A stretch of DNA of 64,000 nucleotides from assembly GCF_004355005.1 (NCBI RefSeq), contig NZ_SMSJ01000010.1:1-64000 (forward strand), given 5' to 3'. Below the pieces are notes generated by a model that saw only the letters and a list, made by a program, of their open reading frames with translations, searched no databases and was not told where the DNA came from. Below, one piece after another: positions 40,999-51,379 of the stretch. The DNA comes from Dankookia rubra (lineage in GTDB: Bacteria; Pseudomonadota; Alphaproteobacteria; Acetobacterales; Acetobacteraceae). Position numbers and translations under genes: made by a program. Within the stretch, counting starts at the first letter, position 1; each line of letters starts with the position of its first letter.

Positions 40999-42453
40999 TC
41001 AGGGCAGCCGTTTGAGCAAGCCGAGAAGACGTTTCGTGAAGGAAGATAATAACTTCGGGGTGTAGAATTCTCCCGCCGCGCGCTTGCCGCCCTCGGACAG
41101 CGTCGGATAGGGCAGCACCATGCCGGCCAGCGCCGAGAGCGGCAGGCGGCGGCCGATCATCAGCCCGTAGAGGCCGGCCATCTCGCCCGCCCGCGGTGCC
41201 AGGAGGCCGGCGCCGAGCAGCCGGCCCTTCGCGGTGACCACCAGCTTCACCAGCCCCTCCGGCCGGCCCTCGGCGATGGCGCGGTCGTTCTCCGACAGCG
41301 GCCAGCGGTGGATGCGGAGGTCGTCGTGGCCGGCGGCGCGCGCCTCGGCCTCGGTCAGCCCGACCTGGGCGAGCTCCGGGTCGGTATAGGTGACGCGGGG
41401 CAGGGCGGCGTAGTCCACCTTCGTCCCGGGCAGGCGGAACAGCATCGACCGCACCACGATGCCGGCATGCTGGCCCGCGACATGGGTGAAGGCGCGCGGG
41501 CCGATTCCCTCGGGGTCGGCGATGTCGCCCACCGCCCAGACCCGCCTGTTGGAGACGGATCGCAGGTCGGCCCGGGTCCGCACGCCCTTCGGCCCGGCCT
41601 CGACCCCGCCGGCCACGAGGTCGAGCCCGGCCAGCCGCGGCGCCCGGCCGACCGCCAGCAGCAGGTGGGTGCCGGCGATCCGCTTGCCGTCGGCCAGCAC
41701 CGCGACCACGCCGGCGGTCGCGGCCGGGCTGTCGGGCTCGAGCTGTTCCAGGCGCGCCACCGGCTGGCCCTCCGCCAGGGTCACGCCATCCGCCAGCAGG
41801 GCGGCGCGGACGCCCTCGGCCAGTTCGTCATCCTCCCGCGCCAGGATGCGGGGGGCGGATTCGATCACCGTCACCAGGCAGCCGAGCCTGGCATGCGCCT
41901 GCGCCATCTCGACGCCGATCGGCCCGCCGCCGAGGATCAGCAGGTGGCCGGGCGGCTCCTCGAGGTCGAAGAGCGTCTCGTTGGTCAGCCAGGGCACGCC
42001 GTCGAGCCCCGGCAGGTCGGGGATGACGGCGCTGCTGCCGGCGGCGATGACCGCGCGGCGGAAGGTCAGGCGACGGCCGCCGGCCTCGATCTCGTCGGGC
42101 GCGGTGAAATGGGCCGAGGCCTCGATCACCTCGACCCCCATGCCGCGGTAGCGCGCCGCGCTGTCGTTGGGCGCGATGCGGGCGATGGCGCCCTGGACAT
42201 GCGCGCGGACCCCGGCCCAATCGATCTCGGGCGGGGCAAGGCGGATGCCGAAGCGGCCGGCGGCGCGGGCCTCGGCCGCCGCGTGTCCCGCCGCCAGCAT
42301 CGCCTTCGAGGGCACGCAGCCATAATTCAGGCAGTCGCCGCCCATCCTGCCGCGCTCGACCAGCGCGACCTTCAGGCCGAGGCCGGCGCCGATGGCGGCG
42401 ACCGAAAGGCCGGCGGCCCCGGCGCCGATCACCACCACGTCGAAGTCAGGCAT
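40999..42453 (-). CDS. Class I flavin disulfide oxidoreductase (dihydrolipoamide dehydrogenase/mercuric reductase-like)
   Basis: The 484-residue flavoprotein has FAD motif VVIGAGAAGLSVAAIGAGLG, redox pair GGDCLNYGCVPSK (C-x4-C), NAD motif LLILGGGPIGVEMAQAHARL and the FAD-binding VWAVGDIAD. The usual C-terminal HPT catalytic His is replaced: the sequence reads VLPYPTLSEGGKRAAGEFY, so the His-Glu pair of lipoamide dehydrogenase is altered. A short basic amphipathic tail (FTKRLLGLLKRLP) might touch the membrane. It is four bases downstream of the TVP38-type gene. Not a classical lipoamide dehydrogenase. Confidence 0.88.
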   Translation of the reverse strand: MPDFDVVVIGAGAAGLSVAAIGAGLGLKVALVERGRMGGDCLNYGCVPSKAMLAAGHAAAEARAAGRFGIRLAPPEIDWAGVRAHVQGAIARIAPNDSAARYRGMGVEVIEASAHFTAPDEIEAGGRRLTFRRAVIAAGSSAVIPDLPGLDGVPWLTNETLFDLEEPPGHLLILGGGPIGVEMAQAHARLGCLVTVIESAPRILAREDDELAEGVRAALLADGVTLAEGQPVARLEQLEPDSPAATAGVVAVLADGKRIAGTHLLLAVGRAPRLAGLDLVAGGVEAGPKGVRTRADLRSVSNRRVWAVGDIADPEGIGPRAFTHVAGQHAGIVVRSMLFRLPGTKVDYAALPRVTYTDPELAQVGLTEAEARAAGHDDLRIHRWPLSENDRAIAEGRPEGLVKLVVTAKGRLLGAGLLAPRAGEMAGLYGLMIGRRLPLSALAGMVLPYPTLSEGGKRAAGEFYTPKLLSSFTKRLLGLLKRLP

Positions 42454-42457
42454 CCCG

Positions 42458-43183
42458 CTATTCCCCGTTCATGCGCCGCGACCGGCCGCGCCACCAGGCC
42501 CCGGCCAGCGACAACGCGGCCAGGCCGAGCAGCGGCAGCAGGATGCCCGGCGAGAAGATGATGGAAAGGTCCGGGCGTCCCCCGGCATCGAAGACCTGGC
42601 CCAGGCCGGCGCCGATCCCGGCGAAGACCGCGGTGCCGGGGATGATCCCGAGGAAGGTCGCCGCCGCATAGGGCAGCAGCCGCATCCCGGCCAGGGCCGG
42701 CGCCAAGTTGAGCAGCCAGAAGGGCACCACCGGCAGCAGCCGGAGCGAGAGGAGGTACCAGAACCCGTCCCGCTGCAGCCCCGCCCGCAGCTTGCCCAGC
42801 AGCGGCCCGGCGCGGCGCGCCAGCGTCTCGGCCAGGGCGTAGCGGGCCGCGAGGAACAGCGCGCAGGCGCCGAGCGTGGCGCCCACCACCGCCGCCGCGG
42901 CGCCGAGCCAGGGGCCGAAGAGGAAGCCGCCGGCCAGCGTCATCACGGCACCGCCGGGCAGCGAGAAGGCGACCACCGCGACATAGGCCAGGACATAGAG
43001 CAGCGGCGCGGCGGCCGGATGCGCGGCAACGAAGCCCGTCAGGGCCGCCCGGTGCGCCGCCAGCGCATCGAAGGACAGGCTGCGCTGCAGGCCGAGCGCA
43101 TAGGCCAGGACCAGCGCGCCGAGGATCAGCGCCAGCGGCCAGAGCCGGGTCCAGCCCGGCCTTGCTGTCGTATCGTCGGGCAT
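42458..43183 (-). CDS. TVP38/TMEM64 (DedA-superfamily) membrane protein
   Basis: The 241-residue protein has about five to six hydrophobic helices and the SNARE-associated domain sequence AFSLPGGAVMTLAGGFLFGP then GACALFLAARYALAETLARR. FWYLLSLRLLPVVPFWLLNL is the re-entrant motif of this family. The start MPDDTTARPG is chosen from several; the frame is open upstream. It precedes the disulfide oxidoreductase with a 4-bp gap. In other bacteria I recall fused or paired TVP38-oxidoreductase genes, so the two probably work together at the membrane. Confidence 0.88.
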   Translation of the reverse strand: MPDDTTARPGWTRLWPLALILGALVLAYALGLQRSLSFDALAAHRAALTGFVAAHPAAAPLLYVLAYVAVVAFSLPGGAVMTLAGGFLFGPWLGAAAAVVGATLGACALFLAARYALAETLARRAGPLLGKLRAGLQRDGFWYLLSLRLLPVVPFWLLNLAPALAGMRLLPYAAATFLGIIPGTAVFAGIGAGLGQVFDAGGRPDLSIIFSPGILLPLLGLAALSLAGAWWRGRSRRMNGE

Positions 43184-43272
43184 CGGGGTGCTTGGCCTCG
43201 TCGCAGCGTACGCCCGCCCTACGCCAGCGGCGCCGATCGCGCCAGCGGGGGGCCAGGGGAGGCAGACCACGA

Positions 43273-43302
43273 TTGACGAAGGGGCCGCGGCCTCCCTATA
43301 GG
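43273..43302 (+). promoter_or_regulatory. Sigma-70 type promoter of rpmH
   Basis: TTGACG at 43273-43278 and CTATAG/TATAGG at 43296-43302 are spaced by 17-18 bases. This is the best housekeeping promoter in the window and lies about 110 bp upstream of the rpmH start. Confidence 0.65.
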
Positions 43303-43412
43303 TGCGCCCCTTCGCCGGGGCCCGCACGGAAGGGCCGCCGGCCGTCGTTGCAGCGCGTCTCCTGACCCCAGGGGGCGCCGCGCCGACGCCCATCCTGACG
43401 GAGACCACACCC

Positions 43413-43547
43413 GTGAAGCGTACCTACCAGCCCTCCAAGCTCGTCCGGAAGCGCCGGCACGGGTTCCGGCACCGGATGTCGACGGTGGGCGGCCGCAAGG
43501 TCCTGGCCAACCGCCGCTCCAAGGGCCGCGCCAAGCTCAGCGCCTGA
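43413..43547 (+). CDS. rpmH: 50S ribosomal protein L34
   Basis: The 44-residue basic protein is standard bL34: [18 protein letters not shown], then [20 protein letters not shown]. The start is GTG 43413, preceded by ACGGAGA. Longer frames upstream are artefacts. It begins the conserved rpmH-rnpA-yidD-yidC-engB run. Confidence 0.97.
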   Translation: MKRTYQPSKLVRKRRHGFRHRMSTVGGRKVLANRRSKGRAKLSA

Positions 43548-43569
43548 ACCGGGCGGGACGGGGCTTGCC

Positions 43570-43938
43570 ATGCCGGGACGCCTGCCTCGGCTGACCCGGC
43601 GCGGCGAATTCCTCAAGGTCGCCAGCCGGGGCCGCAAGGCCGCGCGCCCGGGCCTGGTTCTCCAGGCCATGCCGCAACCGGAAGGCGGGCTTCGGCTCGG
43701 CTTCACCGCGACCAAGAAGATCGGCAACGCCGTTGCCCGCAACCGCGCCAAGCGCCGGCTGCGAGAAGCGGCGCGCCTGACGCTGGGCGTGGCCCCGCCG
43801 GCAGGCTGGGACCTGGTGCTGGTCGCCCGCGACGCCACCGGCGCGCGGGACTGGCAGAAGCTGCTCGGCGACCTGCGCGGCGCGCTGCGCCAGGCCGGCG
43901 TACCGGACCCGGGCGGGGCGCCGGAGCCGGCGTCATGA
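43570..43938 (+). CDS. rnpA: Ribonuclease P protein component
   Basis: RnpA is the protein cofactor of RNase P in tRNA maturation. The 122-residue basic protein has RLTRRGEFLKVASRGRKAAR, GFTATKKIGNAVARNRAKRR and LREAARL, the RNR signature. It starts 22 bases after rpmH and overlaps yidD by four bases. Confidence 0.95.
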   Translation: MPGRLPRLTRRGEFLKVASRGRKAARPGLVLQAMPQPEGGLRLGFTATKKIGNAVARNRAKRRLREAARLTLGVAPPAGWDLVLVARDATGARDWQKLLGDLRGALRQAGVPDPGGAPEPAS

Positions 43939-44192
43939 GCGCGGCCGCCCAGGCCCTGCGCGGCGCCGTCATCGCCTACCAGTGGACGTTGCGCCCCTTC
44001 ATCGGGGCACATTGCCGTTTCCACCCCAGCTGCAGCCATTATGCGCTCGAGGTGCTGGAGACCCACGGCGCCCTGCGCGGCACCTGGCTCGCTGGCCGCC
44101 GTATCCTGCGCTGCAACCCCTGGCATCCCGGCGGCGTGGACCCTGTCCCCGCGCGGGAAGCCGGCCAATTCCAGCCCGTCCCGAAAGGCTGA
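43935..44192 (+). CDS. yidD: Membrane protein insertion efficiency factor YidD
   Basis: The 85-residue protein has the family motifs CRFHPSCSHYALEVLETHGA and RRILRCNPWHPGGVDPVP, with three conserved cysteines. YidD is linked to YidC-dependent insertion. ATG overlaps the rnpA stop (ATGA). Confidence 0.95.
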   Translation: MSAAAQALRGAVIAYQWTLRPFIGAHCRFHPSCSHYALEVLETHGALRGTWLAGRRILRCNPWHPGGVDPVPAREAGQFQPVPKG

Positions 44193-44201
44193 CCCAGCTC
44201 C

Positions 44202-45998
44202 ATGGACCAGAAGCGCCTTCTTGCGGCGATCGCCATCTCGATCGGCATCCTGCTCACCTTCGACCTGCTGAACCGCCCGGCGCGCGAGGCGCAGCGGGCC
44301 GAGCTCGCGGCGCAGCAGCAGGCGGCCCAGGTGCAGCAGGCCGCCCCCAAGCCGGGCCCCAACCCGGGGCCCGTCGGCCCGCTCGGCGCGCCGACCGATG
44401 CGGCGCCCGCCGCCGGCGCGCCGCGCGCTCCCGGCGCCCGGCTTCCGATCGACGGCCCGCGCGTGCATGGCTCGCTCAGCCTGCGCGGCGCGCGGCTGGA
44501 TGACGTGGTGCTGAAGGACTACCACGAGACGGTCGACCGGACCTCACCGCTGGTCCGCGTGCTGGCGCCGCGGGAAGGCGCCGCGCCCTATTACGGGCAA
44601 TGGGGCTGGACCGCGGCGGATGGCCGCACCCCGGTCCCCGGCAACGACACCGACTGGACCGCCGACGGCGCCGAGCTCGCCCCCGGCAAGCCGGTGACGC
44701 TGCGCTGGGACAACGGCCAGGGCCAGGTCTTCGAGATCGGCCTCGCGCTCGACGAGAACTACATGGTCACCGCCGAGCAGCGGGTGAAGAACACCGGGCC
44801 GGACCCGGTGCAGCTGCTGCCCTGGGCCCGCATCCGCCGCGAGCACACCCCGCCGACGCAGGGCTTCTACATCCTGCACGAAGGCTTCGTCGGCGTGCTC
44901 GACGGCCGGCTGCGGGAGGAAACCTATTCGAACGCCAAGACCGAGGGCGCCAAGCGCGCCGGCGTGGCCTTCGAGCAGGAGGCGGCCGGCGGCTGGGCCG
45001 GCTTCACCGACAAGTACTGGCTGGCGACGCTGTCCCCGGTGGACCAGGCGGCGCGCTTCCGGGCGACCTACCGGGCGATTCCGGAAGGCGGCCAGGACCG
45101 CTGGCAGGTCGATTTCGCCCAGCCCCAGCCGGCGACCGTCGCGCCCAATACGACCGGCGCCGGCCAGGCCCTGCGACTCTTTGCCGGCGCCAAGGAGGTG
45201 CGGCTGCTCGACAGCTACCGCGACCGGCTGGGCATCCCGGATTTCGACAAGGCGATCGACTTCGGCTGGTTCTACTTCCTGACCAAGCCGTTCTTCTATG
45301 CGATTGACTGGATCTTCACGATCGTCGGCAACTTCGGCGTCGCCATCCTGATCTTCACGCTGCTGCTGAAGGCGGCCTTCTTCCCGCTGGCCAGCAAGGC
45401 CTACAAGTCGATGGGGAAGATGAAGGTGCTCGGGCCAAAGATGTCCGAGATCAAGGAACGCTACAAGGACGACCCGGCCAAGGCGCAGGCCGAGATGATG
45501 GCGCTGTACCGGACGGAAAAGATCAACCCGGCCTCGGGCTGCCTGCCGATCCTGATCCAGATCCCGGTCTTCTTCGCGCTCTACAAGGTGCTGTTCGTCA
45601 CCATCGAGATGCGGCACGCGCCGTTCTTCGGCTGGATCCGCGACCTCTCGGCGCCCGACCCGACCAACCTGTTCAACCTCTTCGGCCTGCTGCCCTTCGA
45701 CCCGACCCAGCTCTCGCACTACCTGCACATGCCGGTCTGGGCGCTGATCATGGGCGTGACCATGTTCCTGCAGCAGAAGCTGAACCCGGCGCCGCCCGAC
45801 CCGATCCAGGCCAAGCTGTTCCAGTACATGCCGATCATCTTCACCTTCATGCTGGCCAGCTTCCCGGCCGGGCTGGTCATCTACTGGTCCTGGAACAACC
45901 TGCTCTCGATCGCGCAGCAGTGGTACATCCAGCGCAACGCGAAGGTCGGCAAGCCCGCGGCGGCGCCGGTCGCCACGGCGCTGCCGAAGAAGGGGTGA
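44202..45998 (+). CDS. yidC: Membrane protein insertase YidC
   Basis: YidC inserts and folds inner-membrane proteins with or without Sec. The 598-residue protein has an N-terminal helix (LLAAIAISIGILLTFDLLNR), a periplasmic beta-rich domain (about residues 75-350), and a five-helix core: DFGWFYFLTKPFFYAIDWIF, LIFTLLLKAAFFPLASKAYK, NPASGCLPILIQIPVFFALY and FTFMLASFPAGLVIYWSWNN. The final basic tail is KVGKPAAAPVATALPKKG. It is long like other Gram-negative YidC proteins. Its last bases overlap engB. Confidence 0.97.
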   Translation: MDQKRLLAAIAISIGILLTFDLLNRPAREAQRAELAAQQQAAQVQQAAPKPGPNPGPVGPLGAPTDAAPAAGAPRAPGARLPIDGPRVHGSLSLRGARLDDVVLKDYHETVDRTSPLVRVLAPREGAAPYYGQWGWTAADGRTPVPGNDTDWTADGAELAPGKPVTLRWDNGQGQVFEIGLALDENYMVTAEQRVKNTGPDPVQLLPWARIRREHTPPTQGFYILHEGFVGVLDGRLREETYSNAKTEGAKRAGVAFEQEAAGGWAGFTDKYWLATLSPVDQAARFRATYRAIPEGGQDRWQVDFAQPQPATVAPNTTGAGQALRLFAGAKEVRLLDSYRDRLGIPDFDKAIDFGWFYFLTKPFFYAIDWIFTIVGNFGVAILIFTLLLKAAFFPLASKAYKSMGKMKVLGPKMSEIKERYKDDPAKAQAEMMALYRTEKINPASGCLPILIQIPVFFALYKVLFVTIEMRHAPFFGWIRDLSAPDPTNLFNLFGLLPFDPTQLSHYLHMPVWALIMGVTMFLQQKLNPAPPDPIQAKLFQYMPIIFTFMLASFPAGLVIYWSWNNLLSIAQQWYIQRNAKVGKPAAAPVATALPKKG

Positions 45999-46687
45999 TC
46001 ACCCTTCCGAAGCTGCCGCCGCAGCTTCCCGCGGGCGGCCTGGCCGAGGCCAGGACGCCCGAGGACCGCGCCGCGCTGATCGAGGCCGGCCGGGTGCTCT
46101 TCGCGCAGCCCTGCACCTTCTTCTACGCGTCGCAGAAGATCGACCAGCTGCCGCCGGTGGGCGGGCCGGAGATCGCCTTCTGCGGCCGGTCCAATGTCGG
46201 CAAGTCCAGCCTGGTCAATGCGTTGACCGGGCAAAAGGCGCTGGCCCGGGTGTCCAACACGCCGGGCCGGACCAAGCAGCTCAACTTCTTCAACCTCGGG
46301 GACCGGCTGACCCTCGTGGACATGCCGGGCTATGGCTATGCCCAGGCGTCGAAGTCGGTGAAGGAGGACTGGCAGGGGTTGATGTTCGACTTCCTGCGCG
46401 GCCGCCCCACCCTGCGGCGGGTCATCCTGCTGATGGATGCGCGGATCGAGACCAAGGCCTCCGACCGCATGGCGATGAAGCTGCTGAACGACGCGGCGGT
46501 CGCCTTCCAGATCGTGCTGACCAAGGCCGACGACGCCAAGCCCTGGTGGCTGGAGCAGCGGACGCGGGAGGCCGAGACGCTGGCCCGCAGCCATACCGCC
46601 GGCCACCCGCTGGTCATCGTCACCAGCGCCGAGACGGGATTAGGCATCCCGGAGCTGCGGGCGGAGCTGGCGGCGCTGGCCGGCTGA
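45995..46687 (+). CDS. engB: GTP-binding protein EngB (YihA), ribosome biogenesis
   Basis: The 230-residue GTPase has G1 CGRSNVGKSSLVNALTG, G2 threonine in NTPGRTKQLNFF, G3 LVDMPGYGYAQA and G4 VLTKADD. The best start is GTG 45995, overlapping the yidC stop (GTGA); the upstream extension of the frame is not protein-like. EngB is required for 50S assembly, and its position behind yidC is typical of Alphaproteobacteria. Confidence 0.93.
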   Translation: MITLPKLPPQLPAGGLAEARTPEDRAALIEAGRVLFAQPCTFFYASQKIDQLPPVGGPEIAFCGRSNVGKSSLVNALTGQKALARVSNTPGRTKQLNFFNLGDRLTLVDMPGYGYAQASKSVKEDWQGLMFDFLRGRPTLRRVILLMDARIETKASDRMAMKLLNDAAVAFQIVLTKADDAKPWWLEQRTREAETLARSHTAGHPLVIVTSAETGLGIPELRAELAALAG

Positions 46688-46861
46688 GCACGGCGCCGGC
46701 ACCGCCCGCGGCGCTGCGGCCCGCACGCCGCGCCCGGCGATCGACCGGCGAGGCGGTCGGCGCCCGCTCGGGCCATCCCGTCGCGCGCATCCGCACCGGG
46801 TGGTTTGCCCCCGCGGCAAACTGCTCTACAGCGGGGCGCCAGCATTCCGGAACACCGGCCG

Positions 46862-47746
46862 ATGACCGACGCCACGCCCGATTCGATGAAGATCCTCGCC
46901 GGCGCGCTGCCCTTCCTGAAGCGCTACGACGACCAGATCGTGGTGGTGAAGTACGGCGGCCACGCCATGGGCGAGGAGGAGACCGCGCTGCGCTTCGGCC
47001 GCGACATCGCGCTGCTGGAGCAGGTCGGCGTCAACCCGGTCGTCGTGCATGGCGGCGGGCCGCAGATCAACGCCATGCTGAAGCGGCTGAACGTGCAGTC
47101 GACCTTCGTGCAGGGCCTGCGGGTGACCGACGAGGCGATGCTCGACGTGGTCGAGATGGTCCTCGCCGGCCCGGTCAACAAGCAGGTGGCCGAGGCGATC
47201 ACCCGCGCCGGCGCCATGGCGGTCGGCATCTCCGGCAAGGATGGCGGGCTGGTGCGCGCCCGCAAGGTCACCCGCACCGTGCGCGACCCCGGCTCGAACC
47301 TCGAGCAGGTGCTCGACCTCGGCTTCGTGGGCGAGCCGGACTCGATCGACACCAAGGTGCTGAAGCTGATGATCGGCGCCGACATCGTGCCGGTGGTGGC
47401 GCCGGTGGGCGTCGGCCATGACGGCCAGACCTACAACATCAACGCCGATACGGTGGCCGGCGCGATCGCCGGCGCGCTCGGGGCGGAACGCCTGCTGGTG
47501 CTGACCGACGTGGCCGGCGTGAAGGGCCCGGACGGCGCCTTCATCCCGGAGATGACGGTGGCCCGGGTCAAGCAGGGCATCTCGGAGGGATGGATCAATG
47601 CCGGCATGATCCCGAAGGTCGAGACCTGCATCTATGCGATCGAGCGCGGGGTGAAGGGCGCGGTCATCCTCGATGGCCGGGTGCCGCATGCGGTGCTGCG
47701 CGAGCTCTTCACCGATAGCGGGGCGGGGACGCTGATCAAGCCGTAG
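46862..47746 (+). CDS. argB: Acetylglutamate kinase
   Basis: ArgB phosphorylates N-acetylglutamate in arginine synthesis. The 294-residue amino-acid kinase has VVVKYGGHAMGEEE, PVVVHGGGPQINAMLKRLNV, the EMVLAGPVNKQVAEAITRAG segment and ERLLVLTDVAGVKGPDG. The N-terminal 15-20 residues include the motif of feedback-sensitive hexameric enzymes, so arginine inhibition is possible. It is preceded by a 174-bp gap. The start MTDATPDSMK is preferred to the longer frame. In many relatives engB and argB are neighbours. Confidence 0.95.
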   Translation: MTDATPDSMKILAGALPFLKRYDDQIVVVKYGGHAMGEEETALRFGRDIALLEQVGVNPVVVHGGGPQINAMLKRLNVQSTFVQGLRVTDEAMLDVVEMVLAGPVNKQVAEAITRAGAMAVGISGKDGGLVRARKVTRTVRDPGSNLEQVLDLGFVGEPDSIDTKVLKLMIGADIVPVVAPVGVGHDGQTYNINADTVAGAIAGALGAERLLVLTDVAGVKGPDGAFIPEMTVARVKQGISEGWINAGMIPKVETCIYAIERGVKGAVILDGRVPHAVLRELFTDSGAGTLIKP

Positions 47747-47778
47747 CGGTTCCGGCCGAGCCGCCCGGGCGATCCGCG

Positions 47779-48948
47779 TCAGACCGGCTCGGCCAGCAGC
47801 TCGATCTGCCAGCGCATCTCCGCCTCGGTCAGCGGCCAGTCGCCCTCGGGCGGCAGCGGGATGGCGGCGCCCGGGGCGATCTGGCCGAGCACGCCTTGCG
47901 CCGGCAGCGCGCAGCGCGGCGGGAAGCCGGCCTTCCAGCACAGGCTGACCAGCGCCTTGCCGCTCCGCAGCTGCGCCGCGTGCTCCACCGCCCGCGCCGG
48001 CACGCCGGTGTGCTCGGCCAGCAGCCGCATCATGGTGATCCTGTCGCCGCGCAGCCCGGCTTCCTCGAAGGCCAGTTCCGCCGGCAGCGCGCCGCCGCCG
48101 CGGCGTTCCAGCCGCAGGTCGACGCGCGCCCGCAGCACCCGGGCCAGGGTGGGGTCGAGGTCAGTGCGGGTGGCCAGCGGCTCCAGCAGGTGATCGGCCA
48201 CCACGGCGGCCAGGGCGAGCGTCGCCTGCGGCGGCAGCCCGGCGCGGCGCACCAGGGTCTCCTGCCATTGCTGGTGGGTGGCGGCGACCGCGATCAGCGT
48301 ATCGAGCGTCTTCTCCCGGATCGAGGCGCTGTCGTTGGCCAGCAGCGCCGCGACGGCGCCGTTGTCGGACCGCGCGACCACCGCATCCGACAGCCGCTCG
48401 CTGAGACAGGGCCGGCGGGCGACGGCGGTCACCGTCTCCGGCACCGGCGGCGCCTCGATCAGCGCCAGCAGGTCGTCCTCGGTCAGCAGGGGGGAGAAGC
48501 GGATGACCGGGGCGGCAACCTCCATCGCCGCGTCCCGCGCCAGGCGCAGGATCAGGTCGCGCGGCGCGTCCGGCATCGCCTGCAATTCCTCGGCGATGAC
48601 GGCGCGCACCAGCACCGCCGCATCCGCCGCCAGCCCGCAGAGCGTGCTCCAGGCCAGGGTCTGCAGCCGGTCCTTCGCCCCGGCCAGCACCGGCGCGCGC
48701 GGCGCCAGCTTGCGGCCGACCACGGCGCGCACCCGCGGGTCGCCGTCGCCCGCCAGCAGGCTGTCCGCCTGGGCCGGCGTCGCCGCATTGGCGGCGACCG
48801 CCGCGCGCACCGTCAGCTTGCCGTCGGCGGCGAGGAAATAGAGGATCTCCGGCGCCGCATCGGGGCGGGAGGCGAGCGCGATGCGCTCGGCCTCGGTGCC
48901 CTCGGCGACGATGCGCTTCGCCGCCTCGTAGGAGCGGGCCGGCTTCAC
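47779..48948 (-). CDS. DUF2336 domain protein
   Basis: The 389-residue, almost wholly helical protein resembles HEAT-repeat proteins. It has a series of short helical repeats such as VLVRAVIAEELQAMPDAPRD and VAALLANDSASIREKTLDTL. DUF2336 proteins are alphaproteobacterial and of unknown function. It starts inside the last bases of the diguanylate cyclase gene (ATGA overlap), so the two are one unit and it may relay or scaffold c-di-GMP signalling. Confidence 0.75.
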   Translation of the reverse strand: MKPARSYEAAKRIVAEGTEAERIALASRPDAAPEILYFLAADGKLTVRAAVAANAATPAQADSLLAGDGDPRVRAVVGRKLAPRAPVLAGAKDRLQTLAWSTLCGLAADAAVLVRAVIAEELQAMPDAPRDLILRLARDAAMEVAAPVIRFSPLLTEDDLLALIEAPPVPETVTAVARRPCLSERLSDAVVARSDNGAVAALLANDSASIREKTLDTLIAVAATHQQWQETLVRRAGLPPQATLALAAVVADHLLEPLATRTDLDPTLARVLRARVDLRLERRGGGALPAELAFEEAGLRGDRITMMRLLAEHTGVPARAVEHAAQLRSGKALVSLCWKAGFPPRCALPAQGVLGQIAPGAAIPLPPEGDWPLTEAEMRWQIELLAEPV

Positions 48949-50396
48949 GAGGCGAGCCGCCGCGGCGGCCCGTCCGGCGTCGCCAGGACCCAGGCATCCC
49001 GCCCGCCGCGCTTGGCGTCGTACATGGCGGCATCGGCGCGGGCCAGCAGCGCCTCGGGCGTCTCCGCCGTGCCGGGCCGGCGGATGGCGCCGCCGATGCT
49101 GAAGGTGATCGGCGGCGTGTCCTTCCCCAGCCGGTGGTCGAGCCGGGCGGCGGCGGCGCAGACCGCGGCGGCACGGCCGGCGGCACCCTCGGCATCCGCG
49201 GCTTCGAGCCAGAGGGCGAATTCGTCGCCGCCGAGCCGCGCCGCCATGTCGGTCGGCCGGATCAGGTCGCGCAGCAGGCCGGCGACCGCGACCAGGGCGG
49301 CATCCCCGGCCTCATGGCCCAGCCGGTCGTTGATCGGCTTGAAATTGTCGAGGTCGAGAAACAGCAGCGCGCCTTCCGCCCGGCCGGCCCGCAGCGGGTC
49401 CTGCGCCTGGCGGCGCAGCCGGCGGCCGAGGTCCTCGAGGAAGGCGCGGCGGTTCAGCAGGCCGGTGAGCGCATCGGTCCGCGCCTGGCCTTCCAGCCGG
49501 TGCTGCAGCGCCTGATTGCCCAGCACGACGAAGAGGAAATCGGACAGCGCCGCCAGCATGTGGCGTTCGTCGGCATCGAAACCCCGCTGCCCGGCGTCTC
49601 GCCACGCCAGCAACGCCTGCGGCTGGTCGCAATGGGTCGTGGCCTGGGATTGCTGCGGCACTACCGCCAGGTGTTCGCCGCCCGGACCCGCAAGGAAGGC
49701 CGGGCCGCCGCAGCCGAGGCATTGGCTGAAGCCAGCCAGCAACGGCACCGGGTCCCCGCCCTGCTGGTGGATCGCAACGGGACCGTCGCCCCTTGGCCAT
49801 TCCACCACCGCGGCGCCGGCGCAGCCGAGCGCGCCCTGCAGCGCCTCCAGCGTCGCCGTCAGCATGCGCGGCGCCAGGACCTCGCGCCGCACGCGACCGA
49901 TCAGGCTTTGCAGGGCCTCGGCCCGGCGCAGCGCCGCGGCCTGCGCCTCGGCCTCCGCCACCTCAGCGGTGATGTCCCGGCCGCTGCCCCGCAGGCCGAC
50001 GAAGCGGCCCGCGGCATCCTGCAGCGGGACGAGCGAGAGGCTGAGGCAGGCGCTGCCGCCGTCCGCCCGGCGTAGCCAGGCGCGCAGGCCGCGGGCTGCG
50101 CCGCGCAGCAGGAAAGGGTCGGGTTCCGGCACCGCCAGCAACTCGCGGCCCGGGCGGTCGAGCAGGGCTTCCGCCGACCAGCCGAGCGGGGCTTCCGGCG
50201 CGACGAAGGTGAAGCGGCCTGCGGCATCGGTTTCGAAGACGAGGTCGGCGGCGAGGGTGGCGAAGTCCCGCCAGCGTTGGCGCGATTCGAGCAGGGCCCC
50301 GCAGAGGCTGGGATCGGGTTCCGGCGCGGCCGCGACGCCGCCAGCGGAAGCGGCATGCGCGCGGGCCTGCTCTGCCGTGGGGTCCATGGAAGGCAT
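48945..50396 (-). CDS. Diguanylate cyclase with PAS and GAF-like sensor regions
   Basis: The enzyme makes c-di-GMP from two GTP. The 483-residue cytoplasmic protein has an N-terminal PAS region ([20 protein letters not shown], about residues 45-155, ending with the PAC-like [12 protein letters not shown]), then a GAF-like region (about 190-310, with Cys residues in [15 protein letters not shown]). The C-terminal GGDEF domain has [11 protein letters not shown]. The inhibitory I-site RPTD sits five residues upstream of GGDEF, so product feedback is expected. There is no EAL domain. ATG 50387 is an alternative start. It is coupled to the DUF2336 gene. Confidence 0.9.
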   Translation of the reverse strand: MPSMDPTAEQARAHAASAGGVAAAPEPDPSLCGALLESRQRWRDFATLAADLVFETDAAGRFTFVAPEAPLGWSAEALLDRPGRELLAVPEPDPFLLRGAARGLRAWLRRADGGSACLSLSLVPLQDAAGRFVGLRGSGRDITAEVAEAEAQAAALRRAEALQSLIGRVRREVLAPRMLTATLEALQGALGCAGAAVVEWPRGDGPVAIHQQGGDPVPLLAGFSQCLGCGGPAFLAGPGGEHLAVVPQQSQATTHCDQPQALLAWRDAGQRGFDADERHMLAALSDFLFVVLGNQALQHRLEGQARTDALTGLLNRRAFLEDLGRRLRRQAQDPLRAGRAEGALLFLDLDNFKPINDRLGHEAGDAALVAVAGLLRDLIRPTDMAARLGGDEFALWLEAADAEGAAGRAAAVCAAAARLDHRLGKDTPPITFSIGGAIRRPGTAETPEALLARADAAMYDAKRGGRDAWVLATPDGPPRRLAS

Positions 50397-50539
50397 GCGG
50401 GGAAGGATCGCCGCATCGGATGAAGGACGCGTTATCGGAACGGTCAGGGCGCGTTGACAGGCGCGTGTCGGCATCGGCATGGTCCGCCGCTTCCGCGCCG
50501 GGCCTCCGGCGCGCCGGATATCGCCGCGGGACAACGACC

Positions 50540-51378
<839 letters not shown>

Positions 51379-51379
<1 letters not shown>

